IMG/VR virus record: IMGVR_UViG_3300005468_000066
Coordinates: 1-20,062 of that record
Origin: a virus
DNA: 20,062 nucleotides
Reading direction: 5' to 3' (one strand)
Shown in pieces: positions 6,531 through 13,664 of the stretch. Numbering within the stretch: the stretch's first letter is position 1; each line of letters opens with the position of its first letter. Under the pieces are notes generated by a model. That model worked only from the letters and a program-made list of their open reading frames with translations, made no database searches and was not told where the DNA came from. A program made the translations under genes and the position numbers.

Positions 6531-7546
6531 GGCAGCGGCGTAATGTCCAGCACGTTCGTGATCTTGCCTGCGTTCGCCGCGGTGGTGTTGTAGCGCGACC
6601 TGAATTTGAATACCCGAATATCATTCCCGTTGTCGTCGCCGAGTGGCCCTGGATTGAGCAACTTCACAGGCAGATCGATCAGGCACTTGCGCGTGCTGTA
6701 GGTCGTACCGGGCGTGGTGACGGCGCCGCCGGTCAAATCGATCCGCATGAGCTTCGGCGTCTGCGCACGAAAGTCCACGAGCGCGCCAGTGTTGCCATCG
6801 GCCGGCGTATCGTTCAGATAGGTGATCTGTCCGCTGATCTTCTGTCCGGTGTAGGATGGATAGGCAAAGTACAGGTTGCCGTCCATTGTAAAGACCGGCT
6901 GCCAATGGAACTCAATATCGACCTGCCAGGCGATGAGGGTCGTCGATACCTGTGTCGCGCCATACGTGCCGCCGATCGCGTCCATGTAGAGCTTGCCTGA
7001 TTGCGTCGGGAACTCGCCAATCGCGGGGATCGTCGCCGCGGCAAACCCGCCGCCCAGTCGTGCGACTTGCCGTCCCAAGAGCGTGCCGCCCATTTTACAG
7101 GTTTGGCCCATCGCGCCTTTGAGGGTGATCTTTGTGCAGACGGTGTACTCCATCTGTTCAACCTCAAAGTCATCGCCCGCCTGGATCGTGTAGGGCGTGG
7201 TGGTGGGCTTCGCGGTGGTGGGGAAGTTCGTCACATAGATTTTGTCACTGCCGGCCCCGTCCGCCGATCCGGTGGTTGGCCCGCCCGCGCCCATGACCAA
7301 TAGGTATTGGAGCTGATCGCTGGTCAGCGGCGTATCGGCCAGCGTGATCATGCCGAGCAGTTGCACGACGGCGGTTCTGTCCGCGCCGTCGATAATGCCC
7401 ATCAGCTCCTCGATCTCTTCGATCTTGCGCTGGTCGTCCAGCATCGTGCCCGCGCCGCGCCAGCGCGTGGTGGCGGCCACGGCCGTGCCAGCGACACTTT
7501 CCTTGCCAAACTGGATTCGCTGGAGTCGTTTAATGCCGGCAGCCAT
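6527..7546 (-). CDS. Major tail (tube) protein
   Basis: 339 residues, at the expected place after the head-tail connector genes and before the chaperone. It opens MAAGIKRLQRIQFGKESVAG, the N-terminal style of siphovirus tube proteins, with Gly/Thr-rich beta strands throughout (LYMDAIGGTYGATQVS, ITYLNDTPADGNTGALVDF) and a final FKFRSRYNTTAANAG segment. An AGGAG lies eight bases or so before the ATG. Its stop is tail-to-tail with the plus-strand moron-like gene. Tube assignment rests on order and fold style rather than a signature motif. Confidence 0.8.
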   Translation of the reverse strand: MAAGIKRLQRIQFGKESVAGTAVAATTRWRGAGTMLDDQRKIEEIEELMGIIDGADRTAVVQLLGMITLADTPLTSDQLQYLLVMGAGGPTTGSADGAGSDKIYVTNFPTTAKPTTTPYTIQAGDDFEVEQMEYTVCTKITLKGAMGQTCKMGGTLLGRQVARLGGGFAAATIPAIGEFPTQSGKLYMDAIGGTYGATQVSTTLIAWQVDIEFHWQPVFTMDGNLYFAYPSYTGQKISGQITYLNDTPADGNTGALVDFRAQTPKLMRIDLTGGAVTTPGTTYSTRKCLIDLPVKLLNPGPLGDDNGNDIRVFKFRSRYNTTAANAGKITNVLDITPLP

Positions 7547-7552
7547 AGCGTA

Positions 7553-7786
7553 TTACTCCTGGTACAGGCCGCTTTCAATGAGCGCCTTGATCAGACTCGC
7601 GCGGCCCTTGTTGCCTGTGATCTGCGGCCCCACCGTGCTGGCGAGATCGTCCATTTCATCGACCATCAGATCGCGCGCGGGCACATCGGGCAGCGCCGCG
7701 CCATTGCCGACGTAGACAAGCGCCGGCTTAAGTGCGGGCGTTTCGTCAGTCTTTGGTTGCGTTTCCGCTTTCGATTTGTCGCTCAT
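7553..7786 (-). CDS. Small connector-region protein, unknown function
   Basis: 77 residues from the ATG at 7786. An upstream GTG at 7819 is open but lies inside the preceding gene. The chosen ATG overlaps the preceding stop in ATGA and has GAGGGTGAG and AAGG before it. The N-terminus is charged (MSDKSKAETQPKTDETP), followed by VYVGNGAALPDVPARDL and a final helix (LIKALIESGLYQE). This GxGAALPxVPARDL pattern recurs, from memory, in small proteins of phage connector regions, but no function is known to me. Confidence 0.75.
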   Translation of the reverse strand: MSDKSKAETQPKTDETPALKPALVYVGNGAALPDVPARDLMVDEMDDLASTVGPQITGNKGRASLIKALIESGLYQE

Positions 7787-7941
7787 CCTTCGCTCACCCT
7801 CTCTGGCATCTGTACCCACTCACAGCGCCGACAGACCCGATACCCGATGTGATAACCGTTTGGCCCCATGCCGTATTCCCACTCACCGTAGGCGTGTCCG
7901 GCGTGGCGAATCCAGCAGAGAATGGCGCGAATGAAGTGCAT
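7783..7941 (-). CDS. Small zinc-binding-like phage protein (DUF1660-like)
   Basis: 52 residues from the ATG at 7941, whose A is shared with the preceding TGA stop (TGATG). A longer reading begins inside the upstream gene and is not preferred. Cys9, His13 or His16, and Cys37-x2-Cys40 (VCRRCEW) make a probable zinc site. The arrangement, a short hydrophobic start, GHAYGEWEYG, then CxRC, resembles the tiny DUF1660 prophage proteins. Role unknown. It is coupled on both sides by overlapping stops and starts. Confidence 0.7.
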   Translation of the reverse strand: MHFIRAILCWIRHAGHAYGEWEYGMGPNGYHIGYRVCRRCEWVQMPERVSEG

Positions 7942-8414
7942 CAGTTCATCGCCACTACTGGCTTTTCGATCACTGGCAGCAGCACCTTGACCCCCCAAAA
8001 GTCTTGACCGGCCCATTCTAAGGGGCCGATCTGATAAGTAAAGAACTCAGGACTGTCGCCGCGTCCAAGCTGAATCACCGCGCCCGACAACGTGATGTTC
8101 GCCACCAGCGCGCGAAAGACCGCCTCACTCCAGGGGATCGTGCGACTGTGCAGCTCCGGCAGCGGTGTCGCGCGTGCGCCCAGAAAGACCCAGATCGCCA
8201 CCGTGTAATCGTGCTCGGCTAACCCCGATCCCCCGCCGGCTGCTTCCGTCCCCCAGGAGTGCGACAGGCCCGGCGCGAGTGAGAGCACGATGCTGGGGAA
8301 CTCGCCTAAGCTGGTCGCTTCCTTCGGATCGGCGTAGACCTTTTTCGGCGTCTGCGGCGATGTGATGGTCATGAGCTGCGTGCGCAGCGCGGTTAGTGTG
8401 TTGGCGACGGTCAC
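7941..8414 (-). CDS. Probable tail terminator / tail completion protein
   Basis: 157 residues. The Pro-bounded alpha-beta pattern (FPSIVLSLAPGL, YTVAIWVFLGAR, then LEWAGQDFWGVKVLLPVIE) resembles siphovirus tail-terminator proteins that stop tube growth and join tail to head. It follows the connector protein and precedes the tail tube, as expected. The start overlaps the connector stop by four bases (ATGA). Confidence 0.65.
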   Translation of the reverse strand: MTVANTLTALRTQLMTITSPQTPKKVYADPKEATSLGEFPSIVLSLAPGLSHSWGTEAAGGGSGLAEHDYTVAIWVFLGARATPLPELHSRTIPWSEAVFRALVANITLSGAVIQLGRGDSPEFFTYQIGPLEWAGQDFWGVKVLLPVIEKPVVAMN

Positions 8415-9022
8415 ATCACCACCTGTCGCACATAGCTGCGGAACAGTCCCTTGATATGCGGTGGCCAGTTGCCCGGAATGATCAGCACGCCAAGATCAGG
8501 GATCGCCGTCTGGTCACTGGGGGCTGACCGCTTCTGATAGGCCCACCAGCAGAGCGCGTCCATCGCCAGCTCGAAATCATCAGGCACGGCCGCAAGGTTC
8601 GCCCATCCGCCCGTGTAACTGAGTCGCATCTGCGCCCGCGCGCCCCGGTAGCCCAGATAGCTCACGTTCAGATTGCGCAGCACGCAGCCAAAGCTATGTT
8701 CTTCGATGTCCAGGTTGCTCGGTGTAAGCGCGGCCCAGTTGCTCTGCCTACCGAGTCGCCAGTCGGCAGCGGTCGGCGCGCTCATCGTTGGCACTGCTGG
8801 GTAGCAGGTCAAAATACCATCGGCGTCAATGAGAGATGGCAGCACAGCCAGGCTGTACGTCGCAAGGCTAAATGCCTGATTACAGTATGTGTCGATCGCA
8901 CGGCTCATGCCCGTAACAATGCGTGCCATTTCGGTCGCTTCGTTGACGGGATCGGTAGCTGTCCCCGCCGACGATCCCCAGTTAAAGACATTCGTCGGCG
9001 TGGTGTAGTCGAAGGATGTCAC
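8411..9022 (-). CDS. Head-tail connector protein (gp6-like)
   Basis: 203 residues. It begins with an acidic helix region (VNEATEMARIVTGMSRAIDTYCNQAF) and ends with an alpha-helical part (DDFELAMDALCWWAYQKRSAP), the general plan of HK97 gp6-like adaptor proteins that bind the portal. An aromatic-rich middle (WGSSAGTATDP; YLGYRGARAQMRLSYTGGWANL) fits the membrane-free beta insertion of this family. It lies between the capsid-proximal genes and the tail terminator. Confidence 0.7.
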   Translation of the reverse strand: MTSFDYTTPTNVFNWGSSAGTATDPVNEATEMARIVTGMSRAIDTYCNQAFSLATYSLAVLPSLIDADGILTCYPAVPTMSAPTAADWRLGRQSNWAALTPSNLDIEEHSFGCVLRNLNVSYLGYRGARAQMRLSYTGGWANLAAVPDDFELAMDALCWWAYQKRSAPSDQTAIPDLGVLIIPGNWPPHIKGLFRSYVRQVVM

Positions 9023-9026
9023 GAGC

Positions 9027-9224
9027 CTACGTCACCCGCCGAAAGCCGGCTGTCTCCGCCGCTTCCACCAGGCGTAGCGGAAACGACGCGGTGCCATCTA
9101 GCGCCACATCGAACCACTCGTCACCAATCGCCATGCGATGCACATAGTGGTAGGTCTCGTGCTGCATCGTGACTATTGGCTCGGTCTGCTTGGCCTTTCC
9201 CTCGTCTTTTGGCTTATCGCTCAT
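9027..9224 (-). CDS. Small protein, unknown function
   Basis: 65 residues, between the capsid-associated protein and the connector. A lysine-rich leader (MSDKPKDEGKAKQTEP) precedes a compact body (HYVHRMAIGDEWFDVALDG, then LVEAAETAGFRRVT). GAGGGG, overlapping the previous stop, is its likely SD. No family recognised; a small head-joining or decoration protein is only a guess from position. Confidence 0.7.
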   Translation of the reverse strand: MSDKPKDEGKAKQTEPIVTMQHETYHYVHRMAIGDEWFDVALDGTASFPLRLVEAAETAGFRRVT

Positions 9225-9230
9225 GCTCGT

Positions 9231-9869
9231 CTACCCCTCGTAGCCGGCCGCGCGTGCGGCGTCGGCGTCCCACGGCGCGACCTCGACGACTCCGCCGGTG
9301 ACTTGATACCTGGCATGCCCGATCTCCAGCACGCCATTGAACGCGACCGGGCTACGCAGCGTTATTAGCGCAATCGACACCTTGGCCGGCGCTGCGCCTT
9401 CGCGCTCATCGTGCGGCATGGTTGCTTTGGCTTTCGCTTCGGCGTTCTCATCGATCAGCTCCCATCCGTTGCCCAGTCCACTGCGCCGCTTGACCCCTAC
9501 AAGCGTGATCGGCTGGCCGGTGTTCCAGATGTCGGCCGACAGATCGAAGGTGTCATCCTCGTTGTTCTTGACGATCGCCGCCTCGGCGCTGTGGCCGTCC
9601 TCCCATACCCGAATGCGCGGCGCGGCGTTGGGAATGTCCTCGGCCATGATGGTCTTGACGCCAGGAACGTCCTTTGGCGCTTTCGGCTCAGGCGCTTCGG
9701 TCTTTTTCCCCGGCTCGATCCCTAGCTTTTCCTCCAGCGAGCGCGCGGGGACGGGTGCCTCAGCAGCAGGCGGATGGGGCGCATCCTGTGGCGCGGGCGG
9801 TACGGCGTTCTGGGTCTCGACCGTGTGCGCGGGCGGGTTTGGGGACAGTGGTTTTGATCGTTCGCTCAT
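9231..9869 (-). CDS. Capsid-associated protein with Pro/Ala-rich N-terminus, unknown function
   Basis: 212 residues. Residues 1-75 are Pro/Ala/Glu-rich and probably disordered (MSERSKPLSPNPPAHTVE, VPPAPQDAPHPPAAEAP). From about 80 a compact beta-rich part follows (RIRVWEDGHSAEAAIV, LSADIWNTGQPITLVGVK, and a final VTGGVVEVAPWDADAARAAG). It lies directly after the capsid gene, where decoration or head-completion proteins are common, but no motif fixes the role. AGGAAGGA precedes the ATG. Confidence 0.7.
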   Translation of the reverse strand: MSERSKPLSPNPPAHTVETQNAVPPAPQDAPHPPAAEAPVPARSLEEKLGIEPGKKTEAPEPKAPKDVPGVKTIMAEDIPNAAPRIRVWEDGHSAEAAIVKNNEDDTFDLSADIWNTGQPITLVGVKRRSGLGNGWELIDENAEAKAKATMPHDEREGAAPAKVSIALITLRSPVAFNGVLEIGHARYQVTGGVVEVAPWDADAARAAGYEG

Positions 9870-9910
9870 CAGTAGAATCCTTCCTCTGTGATCGCGTTAC
9901 ACGGTTGCGA

Positions 9911-11464
9911 TTAGCCCGGCGCGATATTAGAAATTGTGCCCAGCGCGAACGGCGCGTACACCTTCAGCACTTCTTCGCTGTACACCCCGGTGACGTTGGC
10001 GCGGGTCACAATCGGCCAGGGGATCTGGTAGTAATCCCTGCGGCACTGCACTTGCGCGACCTGGGGCACATTCGCACTCTGGTAGAACGCCGGCAGATTG
10101 TTGCACCAGAACAAGATCGTGCCGGCAGGTATCGTCGGATGTAGCTTGATTGGGATGACGTTGCCGCCGTCCAAGCTGTAGGGGTTCATATAGAACCCGA
10201 CCACCGCGCCGGCGGTAAACGACACATTATTCGATCCCGCGTCGATATTGAAGCGCACCATCGGGTTGCTGCCGCTGACGAAACACTTGTTGAAAATGTC
10301 GGTCAGCTGCTGCCCGCTGACATAGATCACCTCTGGGCTGACGCGGTAGTTGTCCCAGAAGGACTTTAGCGCGGTGTCGATTTCGGTGACGGTGCCACGT
10401 CCGCTGGCGGTCAGCACCGTGCCGGTGCCGGCGGTGCCGGTAGCAAGCGCCACATAGTACGCCGTCGAACTATTCCACGCCGCGTAGAGCAGGCCGTCAA
10501 ACCCGGTGGCGTTCAAACTGTAGTCGGTCGATGGACTGCTGGCGCTGGCGTAGGTCGCGCCGGTGCCAAGCAGACTGGTCAGTTTCACGCTATTGATCGT
10601 CGTGATGGCTTCCAGCTTCTCACTGCCCGAAACGCCGACATACCACGCATACGCCACCGCGCCCTTGATTGCGGTCGTACTGAGTGATAGCGTGGATGTC
10701 GCGCCACTCGTGGCCTGGCTGGCGCTGGCGCTGCTGATAGACGAGCCGCCATTCACCGTGTAGGTCAGGCCGTCCATGCCGGTAACGGTCAGCAGCCGCT
10801 TCACGCCGCCGGCCACCGTCGCTAGCTGATAGCCCATGTAGGTCAGCGCGAACACATAGCACACATAGGTGGCCGCCGCGATCGTGCCGCCGGTGGTGGC
10901 CGTCGCGGTGGTGGGGGTGGCGGGCGTGCCGAGCGCAACGCTCAGATTACCACCCAGGATCGCGTGCTCCTCCATGATCATCGTCTGGTTGAGCAGCCGC
11001 GCGCCGGCTGTGCTCATGACATCCTCAAAGCCCATGCCGGCCGACTGCGCCTCGAACGTCACGTCCGACTCCAGGCCGATGGTTTTGTAACTGGCGGACT
11101 TCTGCGAGGTCGTGATCGACATGCGCCCGGCCCGCTGACCCTCCGGCACCCACGGCAGCACACCAGCCACGCTGTTACCCGCGATCGCGTCTACTTGCAC
11201 CCAGTTGGCGGCCGTGCCCGCGCCTGAACCTCTGGTCACACGCGGGATGGAGTTACGGATCGGGGTCAGCACCGGGTAGAGGTTCTTGGCCGGCGCTTCC
11301 AGGTCATAGGCAACCAGGTTCTGCGCCACCGTGATCGTGCCGGTCGCTTTCGCCAGATCGTCGGCGTTCCCACTCGCGCCGATCCCGGTGCCTGACACGA
11401 TCTTGTTGATTCCCAGGATGGTCTCAGCGGTCACGTCACGGCCGCTCTGGTCGATGATGGTCAT
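9911..11464 (-). CDS. Major capsid protein, HK97 fold with an inserted domain
   Basis: 517 residues. Residues 40-175 hold the N-arm, E-loop and first half of the P-domain (YPVLTPIRNSIPRVTRG, VPEGQRAGRMSITTSQK, YKTIGLESDVTFEAQSAG). Residues about 330-517 hold the rest of the P-domain and the A-domain (SGQQLTDIFNKCFVSG, GFYMNPYSLDGGNVIPI, VLKVYAPFALGTISNIAPG). Between them residues about 181-318 are a Thr/Ser/Gly-rich beta insertion (ATYVCYVFALTYMGYQLATV; GAVAYAWYVGVSGSEKLEAI), like FnIII- or Ig-type capsid insertions. An AAGGAG lies eight bases before the ATG. Preceded by the protease/scaffold gene. Confidence 0.9.
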   Translation of the reverse strand: MTIIDQSGRDVTAETILGINKIVSGTGIGASGNADDLAKATGTITVAQNLVAYDLEAPAKNLYPVLTPIRNSIPRVTRGSGAGTAANWVQVDAIAGNSVAGVLPWVPEGQRAGRMSITTSQKSASYKTIGLESDVTFEAQSAGMGFEDVMSTAGARLLNQTMIMEEHAILGGNLSVALGTPATPTTATATTGGTIAAATYVCYVFALTYMGYQLATVAGGVKRLLTVTGMDGLTYTVNGGSSISSASASQATSGATSTLSLSTTAIKGAVAYAWYVGVSGSEKLEAITTINSVKLTSLLGTGATYASASSPSTDYSLNATGFDGLLYAAWNSSTAYYVALATGTAGTGTVLTASGRGTVTEIDTALKSFWDNYRVSPEVIYVSGQQLTDIFNKCFVSGSNPMVRFNIDAGSNNVSFTAGAVVGFYMNPYSLDGGNVIPIKLHPTIPAGTILFWCNNLPAFYQSANVPQVAQVQCRRDYYQIPWPIVTRANVTGVYSEEVLKVYAPFALGTISNIAPG

Positions 11465-11489
11465 ACCATGTGCTCCTTTCGAGCGGTCG

Positions 11490-12284
11490 TTACTCGCTGT
11501 ACTGCGCCTTGATCAGCGCGAACTGATCGTCGTAGAGTTTCGCCATATGGGTGTTGGTGGCCGTGCGTGCCTTGCGCTGTAGATCGTTCAGCTGCTCGCG
11601 CACCAGCACGCTCATGGCCGGCTTGGTGTCGGCGGCCTCTTTCTGGCCGGCAATCTGCTTGGGAGTCGTCTGACGAATGACGGGGCCGCCGGGCATGGGC
11701 TGCGCCTCGATCTTCTGGAGGCGGTCGTTCAGATTCAGCACCGCGCCGGCCAGCGGGTTGACCGCTTTGGTGAACTCTGCGCCGATGGCCTGGGCCATGC
11801 TCATCTCGTCGCCATCGGCCATCGCGGTAATCGCCTTTTGCGCTTTGACCGATCCGGCACCGGCCATCATTTGCAAAAGCGTTTTCACGGTCTGCTCTAA
11901 GGCCGCCATGCGTGCGCCAGAAACTGGCCGGCCGGCCTTCTTGAGATTGCCGGGCCTGGCCGACTGCATGACCGGCGGCACGTCGCCTTCGGCCTGGGCT
12001 TCAGCCGGCGACTCGCTGGCTTCTTCCTGGGGCGTGCCCTCCGCCTCGCCAGCGGCCTGCTGCACGAGCGCGATCGCTTGCGTGTAGAGCGCCGCGCCTT
12101 CCATGTCGCCGGCTAATTCCAGCTCGTTGCGCGCCGCCTGGATACTAGCGACAATCTTGGCGGGATCGGCCGCAGCTTTGGCGAGCGGCGGCTGCTGTGT
12201 GCCGGCCAGCTTCTTGATAGCCGCGATCGTGTCGGCGTCCAATGCCGGCGGCGCGGTGGGGGTGTCGAGAGGTTCATCTGCCAT
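11490..12284 (-). CDS. Probable nested scaffold protein (internal in-frame start)
   Basis: Inside the protease gene, Met157 (12284) is preceded by GGAGG at 12290-12294, five bases away, a stronger SD than the main start has. It would give a 264-residue product starting MADEPLDTPTAPPALDAD, the whole scaffold-like part without the protease domain. Nested scaffolds are known for lambda C/Nu3 and similar genes. The SD falls within the MEA codons, so chance is not excluded. Confidence 0.5.
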   Translation of the reverse strand: MADEPLDTPTAPPALDADTIAAIKKLAGTQQPPLAKAAADPAKIVASIQAARNELELAGDMEGAALYTQAIALVQQAAGEAEGTPQEEASESPAEAQAEGDVPPVMQSARPGNLKKAGRPVSGARMAALEQTVKTLLQMMAGAGSVKAQKAITAMADGDEMSMAQAIGAEFTKAVNPLAGAVLNLNDRLQKIEAQPMPGGPVIRQTTPKQIAGQKEAADTKPAMSVLVREQLNDLQRKARTATNTHMAKLYDDQFALIKAQYSE

Positions 12285-12752
12285 CGGTGCCTCCATTTTG
12301 AACAGGAGTATGCGCGCGTCCGGGTTCGCCGGCCGGTCAACGAGTGAGATTTCGGTTAAGACCAATTCCAGAATGCGCCGAATGTAGCGGCCATCGGGCA
12401 GCTTTTCGAGTACCGCCTTGACGATGCGTCCGCCGATCGAGAAGCCCTTGTAGACGCCGGCCTTGACCTTTTGCCATGCGCCGTCGTCCACAACCTTGAC
12501 CGACAGCCAGAGCTGGTTGTCTCTCAGCTCGGCCTTGATCGCGGTGCCAACGGCGCTATTCGCGTGCATCTCGCGCACATTGGCGTATTCGAGATAGTCG
12601 GCCAGCGCGCCTTTGATGGCAGCCGGATCGATCACGTCGCCGATGTAGGGCGTGCCGTCCATAACGCCGGGCTGCCCATCCATCGTGTCGGTGGAGGCGA
12701 TGCCGCTGGCGATGCGCTGTTCAGCTTTCTGAATGTCGAGATAGAGCTGCAT
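11490..12752 (-). CDS. Prohead protease, XkdF-like (Peptidase_S78_2), fused to a scaffold-like region
   Basis: 420 residues from the ATG at 12752; a TTG at 12782 extends the frame but lies inside a hairpin and has no SD. Residues 1-150 match the XkdF-like protease plan: YIGDVIDPAAIKGAL, REMH with candidate catalytic His63, KVKAGVYKGFSIGG with Ser105, and TEISLVDRPANPDARI. Residues 157-420 are Ala/Glu/Gln-rich, probably coiled-coil, and suit an internal scaffold domain. Processing of the scaffold and perhaps the capsid arm during head maturation is the expected role. No clear SD precedes this start; a terminator-like hairpin ends only 13 bases before it. Confidence 0.85.
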   Translation of the reverse strand: MQLYLDIQKAEQRIASGIASTDTMDGQPGVMDGTPYIGDVIDPAAIKGALADYLEYANVREMHANSAVGTAIKAELRDNQLWLSVKVVDDGAWQKVKAGVYKGFSIGGRIVKAVLEKLPDGRYIRRILELVLTEISLVDRPANPDARILLFKMEAPMADEPLDTPTAPPALDADTIAAIKKLAGTQQPPLAKAAADPAKIVASIQAARNELELAGDMEGAALYTQAIALVQQAAGEAEGTPQEEASESPAEAQAEGDVPPVMQSARPGNLKKAGRPVSGARMAALEQTVKTLLQMMAGAGSVKAQKAITAMADGDEMSMAQAIGAEFTKAVNPLAGAVLNLNDRLQKIEAQPMPGGPVIRQTTPKQIAGQKEAADTKPAMSVLVREQLNDLQRKARTATNTHMAKLYDDQFALIKAQYSE

Positions 12753-12795
12753 AGACAACAAAAACGGCGCTCCATCCCCCAAGGGACGAAGCGCC
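12753..12795 (-). terminator. Terminator-like hairpin just upstream of the protease start
   Basis: On the minus strand GGCGCT TCGTCCC pairs with GGGATGG AGCGCC across a TTGG loop: 13 pairs with two G-T wobbles. GTTTTTGTTGT follows directly. Hairpin 12766-12795, T-run down to 12755. The shape fits a rho-independent terminator or attenuator ending the upstream fibre-cassette transcript. Confidence 0.65.
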
Positions 12796-12798
12796 GTG

Positions 12799-12814
12799 CT
12801 ATTCGATCGAATAG
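12799..12814. repeat. Perfect 16-bp palindrome CTATTCGATCGAATAG
   Basis: The sequence equals its own reverse complement. It sits three bases upstream (transcription sense) of the terminator-like hairpin, in the 84-base gap between the 63-aa gene and the protease. It could be an operator for a dimeric regulator or a second small stem. Confidence 0.75.
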
Positions 12815-12836
12815 AGTGGCGATATGTGCGAGACGA

Positions 12837-13028
12837 CTAGATGTGATCTACCTCAGCGCGTAACTGATAGAGTGTGTCGATAACCGCAAGCACCGCTGGT
12901 GGCGCTTCAGGATCGCGCCGTGCCTCGTCGCGCAGCTTTGCAAGCTGATCTGCCGATGTGTGATCGGCAAATGCATGGAGTAATGGCGTGAGTATTTCCT
13001 GCCAGAACTGTTGTGATTCGTCGGTCAT
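12837..13028 (-). CDS. Small protein 3 of the pre-protease cluster, unknown function
   Basis: 63 residues, starting MTDESQQFWQEILTPLLHAF and ending LYQLRAEVDHI. It is helical, acidic at the start, and has a DEARRDPEAPPAVLAVIDTL middle. The start overlaps the previous gene's stop by four bases (ATGA). Its first residues resemble those of the preceding 69-aa gene (MTDEQLQRFQE). It is the last gene before the palindrome and hairpin. No family recognised. Confidence 0.7.
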   Translation of the reverse strand: MTDESQQFWQEILTPLLHAFADHTSADQLAKLRDEARRDPEAPPAVLAVIDTLYQLRAEVDHI

Positions 13029-13234
13029 TGGTTCATCCGCGCGTAGCGCCGGATCTTACGCCGCATGATCGTCGGCGGATGCGGCACTATCGCGCGCCAG
13101 AAACTGCGCGGGGGCGACCGCCACCAGCGGATGATTCCCTGGACAGTTTCGCGCGCGATCTGAACAATGGCATCCCACGCCGCGCGTACTGCGTCAAATA
13201 CTTCCTGGAATCGTTGTAGCTGCTCGTCTGTCAT
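13025..13234 (-). CDS. Small basic protein 2 of the pre-protease cluster, unknown function
   Basis: 69 residues. An amphipathic N-terminal helix (MTDEQLQRFQEVFDAVRAAW) is followed by a Trp-rich stretch (GIIRWWRSPPRSFWRAIV) and a very basic tail (MRRKIRRYARMNQ). The start overlaps the 50-aa gene's stop in ATGA, and its own stop overlaps the next start in ATGA. The Trp-Arg-rich region could contact membrane or nucleic acid, which is an inference only. Confidence 0.65.
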   Translation of the reverse strand: MTDEQLQRFQEVFDAVRAAWDAIVQIARETVQGIIRWWRSPPRSFWRAIVPHPPTIMRRKIRRYARMNQ

Positions 13235-13383
13235 GCGTCTAGTATAGCCGATTTGTCAATCTCTCGCCTACTACGACCACGCGGCGTCCAGCCGTAGCCT
13301 TCAAGCGCAGCGGCCTCGATCGCGGCCACGAGCGCGAGCGCGGCCTGCCGCAGAAGTAAAAGCGTGTTGAGTGAGAGGCGCAT
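13231..13383 (-). CDS. Small protein 1 of the pre-protease cluster, unknown function
   Basis: 50 residues: MRLSLNTLLLLRQAALALV, then AAIEAAALEGYGWTP and RGRSRREIDKSAILDA. The frame is open further upstream, but this ATG lies two bases after the preceding stop with an AGGA about ten bases before it. The stop is coupled to the next gene by ATGA. The Leu/Ala-rich first 30 residues form an amphipathic or weakly hydrophobic helix. A holin-like role is possible but not supported by a clear membrane segment. Confidence 0.55.
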   Translation of the reverse strand: MRLSLNTLLLLRQAALALVAAIEAAALEGYGWTPRGRSRREIDKSAILDA

Positions 13384-13385
13384 AG

Positions 13386-13664
13386 CTACTGTGTCCTGAT
13401 GGGCAGAATGAGCGTCTGATAGAGCGCGCGCCCCAAACTGGTGGTGATGCCGTAGCGGATACTGGCGTCCGCGCCCAGCGTGCCGCCGGAAAGACGCGCC
13501 GTCGATCTCGTACCACTTGACGAGGTGTCCAGCACCGTCACGTCCGATGATGCGGCGGTTTGGCCACTTATCGTCTCGCCACTCGCGAGGAAGTTGACCC
13601 AATCGATACTAAAATCATCGGTGTCGCTTGGGTCTTTTCCCTCGCTATCGCTGACCCTGATCAT
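13386..13664 (-). CDS. Probable fiber-tail adaptor-like protein
   Basis: 92 residues. The pattern DDFSIDWVNFLASGETISG, later ARLSGGTLGADASIRYGI and TTSLGRALYQTLILPIR, matches the small beta proteins annotated as phage fiber-tail adaptors (short DWxxxLxxGDTIS start, GGxxG middle, TTxxGR end). The start overlaps the repeat protein's stop by four bases (ATGA). Its presence beside a repeat-rich fibre-like protein supports the adaptor reading. Its place between portal and protease is unusual for such a gene. Confidence 0.65.
   Translation of the reverse strand: MIRVSDSEGKDPSDTDDFSIDWVNFLASGETISGQTAASSDVTVLDTSSSGTRSTARLSGGTLGADASIRYGITTSLGRALYQTLILPIRTQ

Noticed and set aside
12753-12782. TTG-started N-terminal extension of the protease (MGDGAPFLLS)
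   Set aside because: The TTG lies in the hairpin loop, without an SD, and the ten added residues come from the hairpin and T-run.
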